A DNA stretch of 64,000 bases from Paragordius varius (Eukaryota; Nematomorpha). Where the stretch lies: the NCBI GenBank assembly GCA_964247055.1, contig OZ176054.1:10912001-10976000 (forward strand). The letters run 5' to 3'. Positions 23,096 to 35,800 of this stretch are shown here, in pieces. How positions within the stretch are numbered: position 1 is the first letter of the stretch; each line of letters opens with the position of its first letter. The translations under genes were made by a program, and so were the position numbers. The notes below the pieces were generated by a model that was not told the DNA's origin, made no database searches, and was given only the letters and a program-made list of their open reading frames with translations.

Positions 23096-23357
23096 CAGCG
23101 GCATAGCTAGCATTTCTGGCGCCCGGTGTAAGAATATGTGATGGCGCCCCCATCCACCTCCCAACCCCTTGCAATTGCAAAAAAATAATCAAATTCAATC
23201 CGTGGTCATGACTGCACATAGATTTGTATGTATTAATTAAAATAATAACCTATAAATATCTATTTGGGAAAAAATAAAAAATCTGAAATTCGACACCCCT
23301 TTAACTGTGGGGCTCGGAGCATCAGTACCCCCCCCCCTCAAACTAGCTAAGCCACTG
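23096..23357. mobile_element. hAT-type MITE (CAGxGGCxTAGCTAG family)
   Basis: Ends CAGCGGCATAGCTAGC and CTAGCTAAGCCACTG. Internal GGCGCCC blocks are shared with 30970-31188. The target duplication is eroded. Confidence 0.65.
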
Positions 23358-23849
23358 TTCATGTCTACATTTTTATTAAAAAAGAGTTGTTTTGTGGTTT
23401 TTTATTTATTTTGTTGATTAAAAATAAATAAAAAATAAAAGTTACAAATCCCTATATAACGCCAAAATTCGACGCAATAATTTTGCAGTATTGCAATTAT
23501 TGACCTAAAAAAGGCATTAACATTCGAATCAACCCATTAATATACGACATTAATGTGCAAAATATGTAAGTAAAGTTTGCTAAATTACCTCTACTTCTCT
23601 CTACTACCCCCAAAAATCCTAGCATATACTTTAAATAAATTTCCAAGTAAACTAACCACCTTAATATTTGGGAAAAAACTTCTTAGTAGAGGAAGAGCCA
23701 TTACAAGGTATGTACTCACAAGGTCTCTACGCGTAAGCCCGCAGTTGCCACATATTTATTTAGCTTGTGTTGTATAAAAAAGGTATAATAAAAATAATGG
23801 AACCAATCCGCTATAAAATGGGATAAAAAAATTTTAAAAATAATTTGCA

Positions 23850-23977
23850 TATCATAACAAATGTATATAAATAAAAGTTGTGTAAATAAAGTAGTTAATA
23901 CGAATATTTATAAAATTAATCGTTTATATTAAGTAGAACACATCGATATTTTACCGCTACCCTAAAACTATAAATAG
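23850..23977 (+). promoter_or_regulatory. Gene B promoter: conserved block and TATA box
   Basis: TATAAATAG at 23969-23977, 51 bases before the ATG at 24028. Upstream, 23872-23900 repeats the gene A block (AAAGTTGTGTAAATAAAGTA). See the gene A promoter for the comparison. Confidence 0.6.
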
Positions 23978-24027
23978 AGCCCTCAAGACTTTTATATAAT
24001 TATTTTATTTTTTACCATATTACTATA

Positions 24028-27000
24028 ATGAAAATTATTTATTCATTCCTCTTATCAGGTAAGATTTCTATTAAAATGGAAAATAGTCCTAACCAGGATT
24101 TAATTAAATTATTTATTCATATTATTAACTTTCGTAATATATTAAATTTCAATACATGATAATTTTTTGTGATTTTAAGTTTCGTATTTGGTATCTGTGA
24201 ACGGACAAACATGTTTGGGCCCCGATTTGACAGGCTACCGTGAAGTTGAATGCCAAACGTATAATCTCGTGAATATATTTTTATAAGGTTACATATTGAA
24301 ATATTTATAATTTATTTATTATCATGAATTATATAGCGGATCCACAGCATGCGAAGATGGGAAACGATATGAAACTTGTGGAGTGGTTTATATTTAAAAG
24401 CCTTTTTTTCACTTTTTTTAACATCGAATTTTTCTTCTATAGCAAGGGTTTCCGACACGCGGTCCATTAAAATTTTCAGTGGTTCTCGAGAAATAACATA
24501 TATAAAACTTTACGGCTAAATAAAATTGATTTACTTGCACTTATTTTCTGAATAAATCTTCCCGAATTTCGGCAAAGAACTAGCTTAGCTAAAAATGTTA
24601 AAATAAATAGTAGCGAATTCAGACCGCCAATTTTTTGGATTCAAAAATACGGCGCTCGAAGCCATTTGTGTTGGACACCCTTGTTCTATAGTATTAAATA
24701 ATATTAAAGTTTTGAAAAATTGTTTAGATCATTAAAAACACTATTGCATTAGATTTATCCGATAGGAAGCGAGGCTGCAAACCTTGAAAAGTGTCAAGAG
24801 TTAGATGACGATAAAGAATATCAAGTCATTCTATCAAAAGGTACTACTTTGCATTTTCAATATAAATAATTTATAATTATTGATAAAAAAATGATTAAAT
24901 GGGTTACACACCTTATCTGAAATAAATTGGTGACCCAATAAAATACAATAGATAGGCTATGTTTAAATAAGTATATATGGACAATATGAAAACAAACAGA
25001 ACTGACTATAAAATTATTTTTAGTGCATAGTAATGCGGATGAATAAATGATGTCCACAGACATTTCTTTCATTTTAACAATTTATACCATTGCTTCCAGG
25101 AAAAAAGACAAAATCTAACTAAGACTGTGCGATAAAAGAAGATCGGTTAAAATCTAATTGGGTATAAAAAAATTTAAGCTTTAGTAATTAATTTGACTGC
25201 TTAAAAAAGTCCGGTCAGACCCAGTCCGACCATGGTCATGACCACGATGACCCCTTTTTACTTAAGTATCATGCATTATTGGATTGACAAAATAATGTTC
25301 GAATTACAATTGCGTTTCATTTTTAATGTCATGTTTTATCTTAAAAGTTTGTATTATACATTTTCTTGATATTTATTATTTACAAATATTTTGAATCAAA
25401 TTTGTTCAAGAAATTTGTTTTCAAATTTTTCCCCATGTTTGTGGCCTTCTTAATCTTCAAATACATAGATTTTAATGCTGGATATTTCAAATTTTACCTA
25501 GTTTTTTATACTTTCTTTCATCATTAAAATATACTTATGTTATTGGTTCACATATATGGAATAATTGCATATTTTGCAAAGTGATTGATTATTTTGTTTG
25601 CCGAAATGACTGGATATGCTTAAATACTACTGTTATAAGGATGCATGTTTAACAATTTTCAATATATTAAGCATATTTAAATATTTAATTTATTTTAAAC
25701 AATAATCTTACTATCTCTTTTCTAAAAAAATTTACTAGCAATTTTTCGAAAACAGCTGTTTTTTTAATGACCATGGTAAAAAAATAAATAGTCATTGACC
25801 GGGTGATGACTTAGACAGCAAAACCGTAGTAATTACATATCGTGTGATAATAAATGTTGCGATTAAAAAATTTACCACATCCATTAGATATTCCACATTT
25901 GCTAATAATAAAGGAAAATAATTTGAGTACTAACATTTACAGGTTCACATACTTTTTACAATTAAATATGTTAAATATAGAAATAGCTTGGCAGATTCCT
26001 TGCAGTACGTTTTAATTTATTGACTGTCATGATGATGCTAAACCAGAGTTGTGTCAACGATTGCTGGTTAATAATATAATATTGATTTTTTAAACCAAAG
26101 CGCGTACAAATAGTCACACACCTGCGATTATAATATAACGGGTAGAAACGCTGTTCTTCCAATCTATAGTAAAAATATTTTCACCATGTATAACTTGCTA
26201 TTGTATGGTGTATGACTCTTTAATTTTTTTATGTGAGTTCCTTTATTGATGTAGCGTAGAGTATAACTGAATAAAATATACTATTTCCCTCAATATTATT
26301 CGCGCATGTTTTAAAAGGTAACGCGTAGCGATTCTCAGCTTTTTCAAAAACAAGTATTTTCCATTCTAGATTATCTTGTTACTTTCAAATTATTTGGGAG
26401 AGGATAAGATTAGTAACTGAATTATTGATATCGAAAAACCGCTTTTTCGGGCGGCCCCTTTTGCGAGTCTCATCGACCAACCCAAGGAAAATGTTTTTTC
26501 CCAAGGAATCGGATCGTAGGATGTGGCTCAGATAATATTATTCAATTAATTTAAATTGTCTCTTGGCTATTTCCAGGAAAATGCCCAATATTTGTTTAAA
26601 AACGAGTAGGTAGGACTATTGTTTTTATATTGTCAAGTTTTAAAAAAATTTGAATCTCTTTGGCATGGCTCCTAATTTGTTTCATAGTTCCGATACAATT
26701 AAACTACTTTCAAATTTGAGTAGTCTACGTTTTACAGTAATACGGACAAAATGTAAAAATATAAAGAGACCCTACTTTTTCAAACTTAATTTTTCCTATA
26801 TAAGGTATTTAACAATTCTAAAATATAAAATTAATTGTTTTACCAATATATATGTCTATTTCATACTTTGCCGTTTAAAACAATGAGTTTATTCTAAATA
26901 ATCAAGATTTAAAAATATGGTTGCTTTTAAATAACAATATTTATCTTTATATTTTTATGTTTTGTCCCAATAATTTCAATTTTTATTGTACATATACAGT

Positions 27001-29766
27001 ATGGCATTTCAATGATGGTTGATTCGCATCATAATAATTCAATAATTTTAACCAGTGGTTCCCAAAAGGGGCGTAGAAATATCCAAGGGGGCGGGATAAT
27101 TTTGGAGAATTAAAAAATAAAACTAGAAACATGTTGAAGAATTTCAGGTGCGAATTATCAAGATTTGTCACCGATATGGGAAAATATTTCAAATAATGCA
27201 GATATGAGGGGTTATTAATTTGATTGGAATTTTTATAATATTTTAATATATTGGACATTTTTATCTTGGATTTTTTGAGAGGGGAGTGGACGATGTTTTA
27301 TTTTTAATTTGGTGGGCAGTGATCAAAAAAAGGTGTAGGGAACCATTGTTTTAAACTGTTCAAATACATAAAATTTGGTATATATCCTTGGTTGTTGACT
27401 GAAAATATTTATTATTATAGGCGATTGTCGACTAACCTGTTCCTCAGAGAATAAGGAGGAAGAAAATGGTGATGTGGTTAACGGTACGATTGTAGAAAAA
27501 GGCATGTGCATCGATGGACGACTTTACACTATTCGGTATTATGTTTATTTTTATAAAATGGCACCAGTATGTTTTTGTGGATTGTTATGACTCAATATAA
27601 TTATCTAAAAATAAATTTTATTAAACTAAAAATTTAAAATTTTCTATTGAAATTTCTATATTTTATATAAAACTCATAGAGTTTTATGATATTTATTTCT
27701 CTAATATGCATCTATAAGTGAACTTCTAGGCGTCATATAATATCAAATTTTATTAATATATTAATTTTAGACCCAGTGTTAAAGAGATTATTTATTTATT
27801 TTTTCTAAGTATGATTCTAACACTGTGTGCAAAAAATTTTTTAACAAAAATATTTTTTTTATGATATAGTTTATGACCAGCGAATACATTTGCCGTAAAA
27901 TTTTTATTGGTTTACACTCAGGTTTTTGAAATATTGAGAGAAAATCGAAATCGGGCAAAAAGAAAATTAAAGATAATTAAAAAAATAATTGTAAAAGTTG
28001 AGATATTATGGTTTGTTATCATTATAAGAGATATTTTAATATTTATATAGCCTAAATTATATTAATAGCATTTCTAAATTTCAAAAGATGGCGTTTTTCT
28101 TTTTACATATATTAGAGTTAATAATATTTTCATGAAAATATATTAAAATAATTTTTAATCAATGCTAAACTTACTATTAAATTCTTAACATTCATTTTTT
28201 ATCCAGTATAATACTTCTATCTCATAATACTATAAATTATTGTTTTTTATTTTTCATTTTTTGTCATCTGATTTTATGACGGTATAAAAATTTACTGTCT
28301 TAATTTGTATTTATCACATGAGCGGAGATAAATAAGTAAATAAATTAATACAAAATAAAATTTACAAATGGAAAATCAACCAAAATATCCCAGTAAAAAA
28401 TATTAATTTGTGTTAAACAACATTGTTACAGGGATTTTTAGAATTTGTTGTATGATAATCCACTACTTTTAAATCCAATTTTGCATTTATATACGTTATA
28501 ACTTCCACTCATACATGATTCCAAAATAAAACAGTAATTTATTATACCGTCATAAACCAGATGACAAAAATAAAAAACAATATTTTTTAAAATTATTTTG
28601 TTTTTTTTTACTGAATAAAATATGAATGTTAGGTTAATAGTGAATTTAGCTAGTAAATAATCTTAAAAAATTATTTTAATATAGTTTTATAAATTTTGTG
28701 TTAACAGGAAAACACCATCTTTTGACCTGAGATTTTATAGAAACCCTATAGGCTATTTTTGAATTGTTAATTATCCTTAATTTTCACTTTTTGCCCGATT
28801 TCGATTTTCTCTTAATATTTCAAAAATTAGATCGTCAACAAATTAATATTTTTCCAGCATATGAATTCACTGGTCATAAGTTATCTCATGAAAAAAAATT
28901 TTGTTAAAAAAGTTAACCCGCTATTTTGCGCACAGTGTAATATCGATTTTGATATATTATATAATATTTTGTTTCCTTTAGATATGGTGTACTTGTTCCA
29001 CGTAAATTCTTAATATATTTTATATTATATTGTATGTATATCTGTAATGAATTTTTAAAAAACAATTATTTGAATATCTGCAGAACTAGAACTGAAATTT
29101 AATGACGTTTAGGAAAACGATTTAACATAACAAATTTAATGATATGATATATAAACCCAATATTACATAGTTCGGCAAAAATGGGTACAAATATAAATTT
29201 TAATGAAAAATTATATATCATTTGATAGCTTAAAAGCTTCAGGATAATATATTCGAAATGGTAAATCAAAAAATCCCATTTTAATCGCGTCAATGTTTAA
29301 TAAAATTTACAATAGAGGAAAACGCGTCGTCAACTAAAATTTTGTAAATAATCAGAAGGTCCTGAAAAGACCATTTAAAAGAATCGAAGGTAAAAAACAC
29401 TTAAGCGCTTTTAATCACAATGAATTGTTATTATGCGAAAGATTTAATTTTCACATCCACTATCATCTATTTACTATACATATAAAAATCATCCAATATA
29501 ATCGTGTTTAAAAAATGATTAAATCTTGTTATAAAAACGAATTTTAATTTGAGCAAAGCATAAGTACCGTACAGTTTTAAAATCTCTAAAATAATTACAT
29601 ATAGTTTTTTTACAGTTTAATGCAAGAAATATCTATCCCCTTAGTTTTTTAATTCAGGGAATTTTTCTACCCGAAAATTGTAATTATATATTTTGATAAC
29701 ACTTTCGTTATTAATCCAGGCTTTTAAGCATTAAACTCCTTAAATATTATAAATCTCTGCATCAAA

Positions 29767-29808
<42 letters not shown>

Positions 29809-32800
29809 TGTAAAAATTAACATATTTTTTAATGAGATAGCTTATGACCAGCGTATTTAGCCGTTAAATTTTTTTAGCTTACGACCTGGTTTTTGATATA
29901 TTGTGGAAAGTCAATCAGGCAAAAAATAAAAATTAAGGATAAATAAGGATAATTCAAATAATAATAAATTTTAAAATATTATGGTTTTATATTTTAGCAG
30001 ATATTAATATAAGAGCCTATAATCATATTTTTAGGGATTTTAGATTGTCAGTTCAAATGGCGTTTTTCTTTAACACACGTATAATACAAAATTTTTTTAT
30101 GAAACTATATTTAAAATAGTTTTTTAATTATTTATCAGCTAAACTTACTATTAAACTTAACCTTCATATTTTAGTTAATAAAAAACTCATATAAAAAATA
30201 ATACTTAAAATGTTTTTTATTTTTTCAGTATTTTGTCATTAGGTTTATTGTATAAAAAATTTACTGTCTAATTTTGGAATCTCACATGAGCTTGAATTAT
30301 AGTTTATATAATTTAAAACAAAATAAAATTTACAACTAGTGGAAAATAATCAAAAATACTTACATATCCAAGTAAAAATATTATTTTGTGTTAAAACAAT
30401 TTTACATTTTTTGAATTATATTTAATTTTCCCTAATTTTCTCTTTTTGCCCAATTTCGATTTTCTTTTAATATTTCAAAAACTAGGTCGTCAAATTATGC
30501 GGCAAATAAATTCATTGATCATAAGGTATCTCATGGAAAAAAAATTTTCGTAAAAAAATTACCCTCTTTTTTGCACACAGTGTATATATATGATAATTTT
30601 ATCAAAATAATTTTATGGATAAAAACAAGTTTGGTGAATATTTTGATTTCAGTGCATTTTTTTTGAAATTTACTTATTTTTTATTATTTTTTTATTTAAA
30701 GATTTTAACCATGTTTTATTTTTTTTTATTATTTAGGGTCATCTTCTAAAACTGGAAAACCTGGTATTAAATTTTTATATGATCAATAAAAACTTATTAA
30801 TAGTAAATTCAGAGATACATTTTAAATATGGAATACTCACATCACCTTAAATTTTTTATTTTTATGGTAACAACGTGTAGGCAAAAATTTAGACTCAACC
30901 ACATATTTTCCTTCCCTTCAAAACTATATTAAATGATCTTATTTTAAATAGAATTTTGAGATTGGTGAGCAGAGGCCTAGCTAGGGGGAGAAAAGGGCGC
31001 CATATTTTGAAACTTTTTTTAATTTTATTTCAAAAAAAATTTGGTATGTAAAATTTATCATATTAAATAATACAGGAAAAAACCACCCATTTATGAGTGG
31101 TCATCTCTACGGTTTGAATTTGATTATTTTTTATAAAAATACAAGGGATTGCATGGAGAGGGCGCCAGAAATGCAAGCTAGGCCTCTGTTGGTGATAGAT
31201 GTAAAATAGATAAAAATAAATACATCAATAGAAGCACATTTTATTTAGAATTTCCCGCAATATTCAATACTTTGTATAAAATATCCTTTTTCCAACCTCC
31301 TTGTGAATATCTTAAGAAAATATGTCAAAGTCAAATATAATCCTAATTAATTATTTAAAAAATACCTTATATAAAAAAGGATATTTAAATAATTGGCAAC
31401 ATGGCCAAAAAGAGCGCATGTTTTGACAAATATAAATATTTTTTGTGTAAATTCAATGTATTTAAATTTATAGCCTATAATAGTAATGAAATATTGAGTT
31501 TTTTACCCGATAATTGTGATTCAATATTTTGGCACCACATACATGTTTTGAATTTTATTTTCGTCCAAAAAATTAAGAGGAATACAAGCTTTTATGCGAA
31601 TTTCGGAAAAAAGTATTTGAAGTTATATGATAAAATTTTATAATACTTTTAATTGCCAGTCAAATAACCTATCAAATTATTTTATGTAAGGAGCGCGCGG
31701 CCCATTGGTTGAAAATACAAATGTAGTAACATAATTCGTGAATAGAATCAATACGTAAACTTAAAGGCAAACAATTCTTTTTAAAGAATAGCACGAATTT
31801 TAACTATTATTTTTTTACAATAATTATAAAATTTTTGAAGAACCTAATTGATTCTCGTATTTCACTTACCCAAAACGAGGGTGTTTAGAAAAGACAAGAT
31901 TTGAAAAAGGATACCATGGTGTCCAGTTTTCAATAATTATATATAAAACCTTTCCCCAACACTCTTTGGGCTATTTTTATAGTAAATTTTAAAGTAAAGC
32001 TTAGAATAGGAACCGATTATTATATAATGTAAGTTAAGAAAACTATCTTCTGGATAAATGCAGCCGGTTTCGCAATGTTTGTTAAAAAGAAGGAAACTGA
32101 CTTATATGCGCTCAAATAACCGTTTGATATACTATACCAGACCATATTGCACTATTATTTATTTGCTGTTTGTTTTTAAACAAAATAATTAATTGCAAAA
32201 CAATTAATTCATGTATTATTCCTTTATTTATAAGATTAGATTTATCTGTTATCAAAGTTGTAAAATAGGAAGAAAATGATTAATTTTAACCTTTTTTGCT
32301 CTTTACCCATATGCTACTGTATTGCCAATTGACCATCAGTAATGCGAATTGGCTAGCATTATTGTGCTAAATACTTGAATATAATATACTTAGAACGCCA
32401 ATATTATAATAATTTGGAAAAAATCATGATAAGCTATTTAGTATATCCAATAAAGTGTAATTAATTAAATGATTTTTTTGCAGTACGGCACTGCATCCAT
32501 AATCGGGGGATATAAAAGTATCCTGATGAAATATATAGATTCTTATCGGAAAATGTATCAGGATTATATGGTGCTTTTGGTTTTGGCCCTTACTAATTAT
32601 ATAAGAAAGTTATTTATACTTCTGAGGTAACTGCTCCATATCAAAATATGGCATAATTTGCGCCCATTTTTAAATATTTTTTTTTGGTGAAAGCTATGTT
32701 TCATTCCAAAAAATATTACTAAATATATTGATGTATAAATAAAAATTTTAATGAAAAATTTGTTTCTAGATACGCAAAAGTCCCAAATTTTTTTGCTCTT

Positions 32801-35800
32801 CTAAAATGGGCTAGTTACCTTAATATAACCGTAAAAATGCCAGAATTGTACAAAAAAATTTAAATATATGAGTTTTGATACCGACTTAAAATATTTTTAG
32901 AATCCACACCTTTTTTTAAAATGTTTAATTTTAAGCAATATTTTGATGAAGCGTACAACGGTTGCAATTTAAAGTTCGTTTGCATTGAAATTTTGGCATA
33001 GACAGTTTATATTTAATATAAATTAAAAAATCATTTAAATCAATATTTTGAGGTGAAAGGGATGTCCAAGCATCATAAATTCAAATAGGTATTTTATAAT
33101 ATCTTAAAACCTTTTATGTGCTGTTTACATCATCCTCAAATATTAAACATGGTTCAACAAAATTTCGTTAAAAAATTAAATTTTTGTAAAAAAGCAAGAA
33201 TATTTTTAGAAATATATTTGGTTTACACATTAAAATTTAGCATATATTATGTATATATCGGGCAATCTCTGCATTTGGATAATTCCAAGAGAATTAGACC
33301 ACTTTAGATAAGCGAATAACCTTGGGAATTTCGGAATCCACATCTACTCTAATTTAAATATTATTTTAAGTTTATGCTATACATTAGTGATATTTTTTTG
33401 GAACGAAACATTTAGCTTTTACCAAACCAATTTTAATTAACAAAATGGACCCAAATTTCATATTATAATATGGACTAGGTATCCCAATAGTGTATTCAAC
33501 TTTCTTAAAACACTCGTAAAGGCCAAAATCAAAATTAAGCAATGATAATCCTGATAGATTGTCCTATCAGAATGTATATATATTTAATCAGTATATTTTG
33601 TTATATATGTGATGTGAATTCCGTTGTTCTTTAAAAATATTAAAATATTTATTTTAAAGCATCTACTACACGAGCCACCCCACCTCCAACTCAAGCACCA
33701 CCAGAGTTACCTTCACTGGCATCAGGCATATTTTTTATATTTCATTTTTATATTTTGGTAATGAAGCTCTATTTTTTTTCATAAAATAAAAAAAACATAA
33801 AGGGAACATTTAAAAATGTTTTTTAACTAGAGATTTGAAATATTTTAATTACTAATCCATATTATTTAGGACCAACTGATGCACTCCTGAGTAAGTTTTC
33901 GTACATAAATATTATACCAATTACTAAAATATTTCATTAATAAAGTATATTTCTGAAACATACCCATTTGAGTTTATAATTCAATTGTTCTTACTACATA
34001 TTAATATTTTGTTTAAATTATAAATTTATAAGAAAATATTTAGCAAATATTTTGGAAACGTTCCTTAGACAAGTGCAAATATATATTATGATTATTAGGT
34101 ATGACTGATGCACTCCGAAGTAATTATGTATTCATATTGCGATTCACCAAAACTATTTTATTTATATTTAAAAAATTTTTTTGTAAATCACTTGCTGAGC
34201 AAATAATGCAGTATATTTTATACTATGGACAAAACGTAAAGACAAACATATTTTTTGAGCTTTAAATACAGTATGCATTTTAATGTATGTTCAATAATTT
34301 TATTGCCAGTCGAATAACATAAATGGTTTATCCAATGCGTAAAATACTGACCCACGAAATTATTTCGTAGTACACATATGAAAGAGGATTGACGTGAGAA
34401 TTAACATAGGCTTTAATTTGATGGATATTTTGTAATGTTAAATTTTGAGAATATTATAGCAATTTATGTTAACATTTGTAATATTGTAGTTACATATTTA
34501 GATGCGGAATTTTGTGGGTTTTTATCTTTGATAAATTAATAAATAGTAAAATATGTATTTTAAGATATTTTATGTTAATTATCCTAAATTTAATAATAAA
34601 CATTTTTCAACATGCTAAATACCTGTATTAATCAATCTTGGTATTATAATTTTATATAGTTATACCTAATTAAAAAACACAGGTAAATATATATTTGTGA
34701 AAATTTAAGTAAATTTTAGATTTTTGTCTTTTATGTTTTGCATTATTAATTATTGATAATATTTAAGTATTTCAGACATTTTCAGGTAAATATTCGGTTA
34801 TTTAGTTAAATTTAATTTTTTTTGTTTTTTTTTGTAACATTGTTATAGTAATCAATTACTACATATTTTGGACATTATTATAAATACAGGTAAAAATTGC
34901 GGTTTTTAACAAATTTAGTAAAAATTTAGTTTTTTTTTGTTTTTTAGGTTTTGCATTGTTAATTGTAATTAATTACTACATATTTTGGACATTATTAAAA
35001 ATACAGGTAAAAATTGCGGTGTTTAACAAATTTAGTAAAAATTTAGTTTTTTTTGTTTTTTAGGTTTTGCATTGTTAATTGTAATTAATTACTACATATT
35101 TTGGACATTTTAATAAATACAGGTAAAAATTGCGGTTTTTAATAAATTTAGTAAAAATTTTAACATTCGTATTTTGTATCATTGTTATTTGTTATTTATT
35201 ACTAAACATTTTGGACATTTAAAAAAACAGGTGAAAATTGAGGTTTTTAATAAATTAAAAAATTTTTATTTTTTTGTTTAACCTTGCTAATTTATTAATT
35301 ACTATATATTTTTGATACATTGATATATACAGGTAAAAATTACTATCATTTGCGGTTTTTTAAATTTTTAGGAAAATTATTTTTTTTGTTTTACATTGAT
35401 AACTAATATATTAAATAGTTAACATATCTATGCATACAGGTTAATATGCATGTTGCGGTTTTATGTTTGACATTTTATTTATCAAAATCCAACTATGTAC
35501 ATTTTAACAAACACCTTATGTCACCAAAGATTGAAAATAAGATCAAGATATATAAAACATCTTTTAAAGTATCTGAATATCGCCAAATATAAATATATTT
35601 ATTTAAATTATAAATGTATAATTATACAAAATATTCATAATATTATGTTTAAAATTAGCATTCTTCTTATTGATATTACAGGTAATTTCTTTCTAATATT
35701 TATAAACGATGCGGTGTGCGTTCATGATCATATCTTAGGTAGATTCTATCAACTAAATATAAGATAGAAAAGTATTTATTAATATTTTAGAAAATTGATA

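Larger units (their letters stand above)
19701..23850. other. Intergenic region between genes A and B
   Basis: No gene is supported. The region holds a TTAA-flanked element, hairpin and CAACATTT-family MITEs, a GC-richer repeat island and a hAT-type MITE, listed separately. Short open frames here lack any recognisable motif. Confidence 0.7.

Noticed and set aside
32470-32515. Strong TTTTTTTGCAG acceptor followed by TACGGCACTGC as a gene B exon
   Set aside because: No donor follows in a usable frame before a stop, and a repeat starts within about 40 bases.
34671-35450. The ACAG/GTAAA units as true coding micro-exons of gene B
   Set aside because: Units contain in-frame stops, lengths are not multiples of three, and the mirror arm carries them in the opposite orientation.
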